64,000 nt of DNA from NCBI GenBank assembly GCA_037903355.1, contig JBAJFE010000060.1:496001-560000 (forward strand). The letters run 5' to 3'. The translations under genes and the position numbers were made by a program. Source of the stretch: Trichuris trichiura. Its lineage: Eukaryota > Nematoda > Enoplea > Trichinellida > Trichuridae. The first letter of the stretch is position 1. Each line of letters starts with the position of its first letter. Positions 60,487 to 64,000 of this stretch are shown here, piece by piece. The notes beneath the pieces are model-generated. The model was given only the letters and a program-made list of their open reading frames with translations, was not told the DNA's origin and made no database searches.

Positions 60487-63400
60487 TCATTGTTCCGACA
60501 TTGAGGCGGCGGCGGCGGCGGTAGCCAAATGAGGGGACCGCTCGTCGTCGCCGTCGTGGTAAAGTCGCGACAATAAACTTTTCTTCAAATGCAGCATACT
60601 ACCGTCTTTGAACACGAAACCCATTTCCATGTTCTTCTCGGAAGCGGCAAACAGTTCCAGTACGCTGTCGGGTGTCACGGCGGACAATTCCACGCACGAT
60701 TTGATCATTTCAACAAGCATATCTGCATACATACACACAATATATACTACTTTGAAACAAAACAACAACTTTGCTGTTCACTATACCTTGAAGACACTCG
60801 TACAAGTGCACATACAAATTGGTCAATTTATTCAATGCAAAGCTTTGCGCTTTTGGACGATTTCCTATGTAAGACTCTAAAACTGGTACTAACTTGTCGA
60901 ACCGCTCTTTGGAGAATATTCTTTGACCATCGTCCGTATCTGAATAACACGAATGAACAATCACATAATGAGAGAGAGAGTTTTGGCCGCCTCAAACTTA
61001 CCGGCAACGGATCTTGAGCACATGGATTCGATCAAGGCACCGACGAAGTCTTCTTCCAATACTTCTTCGTTTGAAAAATTACGCTAAAAAAAATCGCAAC
61101 GTACTTTTCAATGCTCAATATAGTAACATTATTGCTTGCTTACCGATATAAAAGCGATTACTTCTTTCGAGTCCACCGGTTCTATTGTGCGCACGAAATC
61201 ATTCAATTTGACTAGGCGCTCTGTTAAGTTTAAGCTACTACTGGTCAGCAATGATACGTCATCGGTTGCCTTCAATAAGTCACTAAGACTCTAAAGTAAC
61301 GTACATCCGCTAAGTAGAGAAAATTTTTGCCAACATTAAGACTGACAAATGATTCAAAGAGTTGCTTCGCAGCGTCTTCGTCCAAGTCGCTTTTAAGCTT
61401 CTCATTCAGCTTATTGTTTTGCCGCCAAAAGTCGCGCACCTCCGAAGGTGAGGTAAGCGATTTCTGTGAACAAAAAGGAAACAATTATTTTCAAAGTTCA
61501 AAAGGTTGAACGGCCTAACAATGACGGACAGCACGTTGGCCAAAATTCGCCATCCTTTGATACCACCGTAAATGTCCACAATTGGAAGGAGCAATGGCAC
61601 GGAAGGAACAAAACGAACACCGCCGCTGACCAGCAAGGAACCAATGACGTCACCGAAGTAGGAGAACAAATTTGGACAATCCGTTTCCAAATTCGTGTCC
61701 ATCGCGTAGCGTACCATGTTGATCAAGCTGCATTATAAAACGACTTAGTTGATTGATGCTTACTTGTTTCCGCTTTGGTAAAAACGTACCCTAAGCGAAC
61801 TGCCGGTTGGCTTATAGCTTCCTTTTTAATCAAACTGCAGAGAACATTGCCTAGTCGCCGACGGGACGATGAATCACCATCAATCACATGATTACACCAG
61901 ACGAGCACGAATCGCTCCGGATGGCTGCTACGTTTGACTTCAGCAGCAGATTCGGATACATCTTTGTCGAACAATGGGCAAACAAATGCTTTGAACTGTT
62001 CGTCATTTAATATCGAATAAATTTCCTCTATTGGACTGATCGTCAACTCGCACTGATCAACAGTTTGAGTCACCGATGAGCTCACGTCACCGAAAGTGGG
62101 TGCCGACGGAGCAGCAGACTTGGATAATTTTGTTGTACGCCCATCCGACTTGGAGGCATTACAACCTTTGCGCGACCGAGTCGACTCGGGACTGCTCGGC
62201 TCCGATTTTAAATAATCGGACACCGAAAATGACCCATCATCAGCATTTCCGAGCAAAGCAAACCTGAAAGCAATCATTTCTCTTTAAGCGGAAGCCTCTT
62301 TTGCATTAAAAACAATACTTCCAACCACTTAAGCAACACGTCAACAAGCGAACTCACCCATTCATAGCAACTGATATGAACCAAACCTTTCTTTGGACAA
62401 TTCAAAAAATGAAAAATATTGCTCTTGCTACTCTGGAAAGCCAGCTCAGTCGTAAGCGCGTTTCCTAATAGGTGAATGAATTAACCTAAATCTACGATGA
62501 ATTGTAAAAAAATTTATATGATACGGCATTAATGCCAAATCAACTGACGACTAAGGTAAAAACGGCTTTACATTGCATCCACCGAAAATGGGCATTAGTT
62601 TGGCACGTACCGGTTTTCGGCTAGAACGTCACAAGAAGCTGGCACCGTAGAATTCATGTCCGATCGAACGAACTTGCTTGGAACGCCGTGAGGCCGAAGA
62701 GTACCTTCTCTGAGTCCCTGTTGAACATACTTAAACAAATTACATTTTACAAAAAACATTGCCGTTTGGGACGAGTATTGCCTTTGTCATATTGTAAGAG
62801 GGGCTACGATCTTCCATCCTGGAAGATCCGCTGCTACGCGAATAGCTACTACTGCCTCCTCCTTTCGCTGAACTGGACAGTCGACCACCCATCGGAGAGC
62901 GACCTATAGAAAAGAAGATGCAATGATTTAACCAACCGAAACAATTGCGCGATGAGCAAGAAAAAAGTTTACTTCGTCCACCTTGACCAGAACCAGATTT
63001 GAATAAACCATAACGGCTACCGGAACTACCTCCGCCTGGGCGCCGTTGCCTAAAGCCCTCGGAGCTTAGCTTCAACTGTTCAGCTTGTAATTCCAAGGCG
63101 CGTTGTTTATTTTCCATTTCTCGCTGGATTTCGTCAGTATTCTTTGGCTGCAATTCTTGCCTTCTTGGACGATAGCCGTTCTTAAAATTACAAGCGATGA
63201 CGGAAGGCTAGTTAAAACTTTGTTCGTAATAACAAGACTGCTTACTTTACGCAGATCAATTAGATCCAAAATCATAAATTTAATGCGCGACGATGTGGAC
63301 ATGTTCGCTTGGATGGGCAAAGCCTGGAAAAGCCTATCGATCCTTTCAAGGTCATCGTCGCATGCCTTGTAGGGTCCATTTTCGATATAGTAACCAATCG

Positions 63401-64000
63401 ATGTGAGCAATTTGCAAAGGCATTCCATGAACTCGTCCGCACCAGCTTTGTGCAAATTGCCTATGCAACCAATCATGATACGCACACTCAACAAACCTTC
63501 TTTGTACAATTCTCCAATAAAGCTGTAATTTTTTGAAACTCCGATCAGTATATTGAAAAGAGAAAAAGTATTTTCCTTTACCTTATGTTGCCAGTGCGTC
63601 GCCGTTTTTGGTATGACAAAAAATCTTCGAGTTCAATGACCATACGCGCCTTTTCCTCTTCGGAAGTTGCATTTTTAATTTCCTCTTCTTTCATTTTCCT
63701 CTCGGCAACTGCTCTTCCCATATTTTCGAACTCGTTTTGACAACGTTTCAACAGTATTGTTTTGAATTGTCTCACCTTCTTTTGGTCGGCTGCTGCGTAA
63801 GTGCTCTTGCACAATTGACTGTACAAGTTGCAATAGTTCGGTTCGCTCAGAGCTTTTTCAAAGAAAATGTCCACCACTCCGGTCATTCGTTCGTCCGTAT
63901 CCGCATTGGCGATGTGCTCGTTGAACTGTTCAGTCATGTCGGTCAAATTCTTCGGCGTCAACTTGTTCAACACGTTTCGCACATTATTGTACAATTCTTG
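60487..64000 (-). CDS. EIF4G: eIF4G translation initiation factor, C-terminal part (MIF4G end, MA3, W2)
   Basis: The gene runs off the right edge, so its 5' part (poly(A)-binding-protein and eIF4E sites and the start of MIF4G) is missing. I model twelve exons on the minus strand: 64000-63582, 63522-63246, 63180-62973, 62903-62758, 62717-62611, 62263-61790, 61727-61520, 61463-61335, 61290-61144, 61083-61002, 60939-60787 and 60722-60487. All phases agree and they give 861 residues. Residues 1-232 are MIF4G: VRNVLNKLTPKNL, RMTGVVDIFFEKALSEPNY and FIGELYKEGLLS, which bind eIF4A/eIF3 in the family. A Gly/Ser/Arg linker follows (RRPGGGSSGSRYG, GGGSSSYSRSSGSSR) and then NRFALLG. MA3 spans about 458-615 (ISPIEEIYSILND ... 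LINMVRYAMDTNL). A divergent W2 domain spans about 625-830, with LESYIGNRPKAQSFALNKL matching the 'LLQKYL....QALYALQAL' block of vertebrate eIF4G. The C-terminus is acidic with an Ala run from a GCC repeat. Some short-intron donors (AAT|GTTTTT, AAT|GTTGGC) are weak. Confidence 0.92.
60502..60521 (-). repeat. GCC trinucleotide run at the eIF4G C-terminus
   Basis: On the plus strand this is a GGC/GCG run. On the coding strand it is five or six GCC codons giving TAAAAAS just before the stop codon. Confidence 0.75.

Noticed and set aside
1..64000. CRISPR arrays, bacterial operons, phage or plasmid genes
   Set aside because: Genes are intron-split metazoan families; no spacer-repeat arrays or ribosome-binding-site-led gene strings are present.

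Overview
The window comes from a compact animal genome, not a prokaryote. Every recognisable gene is split by spliceosomal introns, many only about 50-75 nt long, with acceptors of the TTTTAG/TTTCAG type and AATAAA-like polyadenylation signals. There are no operons in the bacterial sense, no CRISPR array, no tRNA or rRNA gene that I can see, and no viral gene set. The short introns, moderate AT richness and conserved metazoan gene set suggest an invertebrate, most plausibly a nematode (perhaps a Trichuris/Trichinella-type clade). That placement is inference and was not tested.

Six gene models hold up with consistent splice phases and family motifs. (1) 4095-6015 (+): a DCAF4/WDR21-like WD40 substrate receptor of CUL4-DDB1 ligases. 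(2) 10166-11623 (-): a secreted, low-complexity protein ending in an LDL-receptor class A module, reminiscent of the arthropod prohormone-4 type; its 3' end is unresolved. (3) 19717-25249 (-): fatty acid 2-hydroxylase, with a cytochrome b5 domain and a His-box hydroxylase. (4) 38406-46937 (+): Melted/VEPH1, a HEAT-like N-terminus with a C-terminal PH domain, in 13 coding exons. (5) 54904-56517 (+): a rhodanese plus dual-specificity MAP kinase phosphatase (VHP-1/DUSP8/DUSP16 type). (6) 60487 to the right edge (-): the C-terminal 861 residues of eIF4G (end of MIF4G, MA3 and W2); its 5' part lies outside the window.

Between the genes are long AT-rich stretches (6.1-10.1, 11.7-19.7, 25.3-38.4, 47-53.7 and 56.5-59.9 kb) with no convincing coding sequence. 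They hold a decayed mariner transposase (about 1757-2347, -), a 95-nt two-copy tandem repeat near the left edge, a CT microsatellite, three foldback (MITE-like) inverted repeats (29601-29783, 47705-47818, 59916-60181), and an inverted 149-nt copy of the phosphatase gene (53756-53904) joined directly to a 46-nt dispersed repeat.

The six genes have unrelated housekeeping or signalling roles (protein turnover, peptide or secreted signalling, sphingolipid hydroxylation, insulin/TOR-linked PH adaptor, MAPK inactivation, translation initiation). The order does not suggest a functional cluster. I found no clear undescribed biological system. The items most worth a second look are the inverted phosphatase fragment next to a repeat, the near-perfect 266-nt palindrome, and the LDLa-bearing secreted protein.
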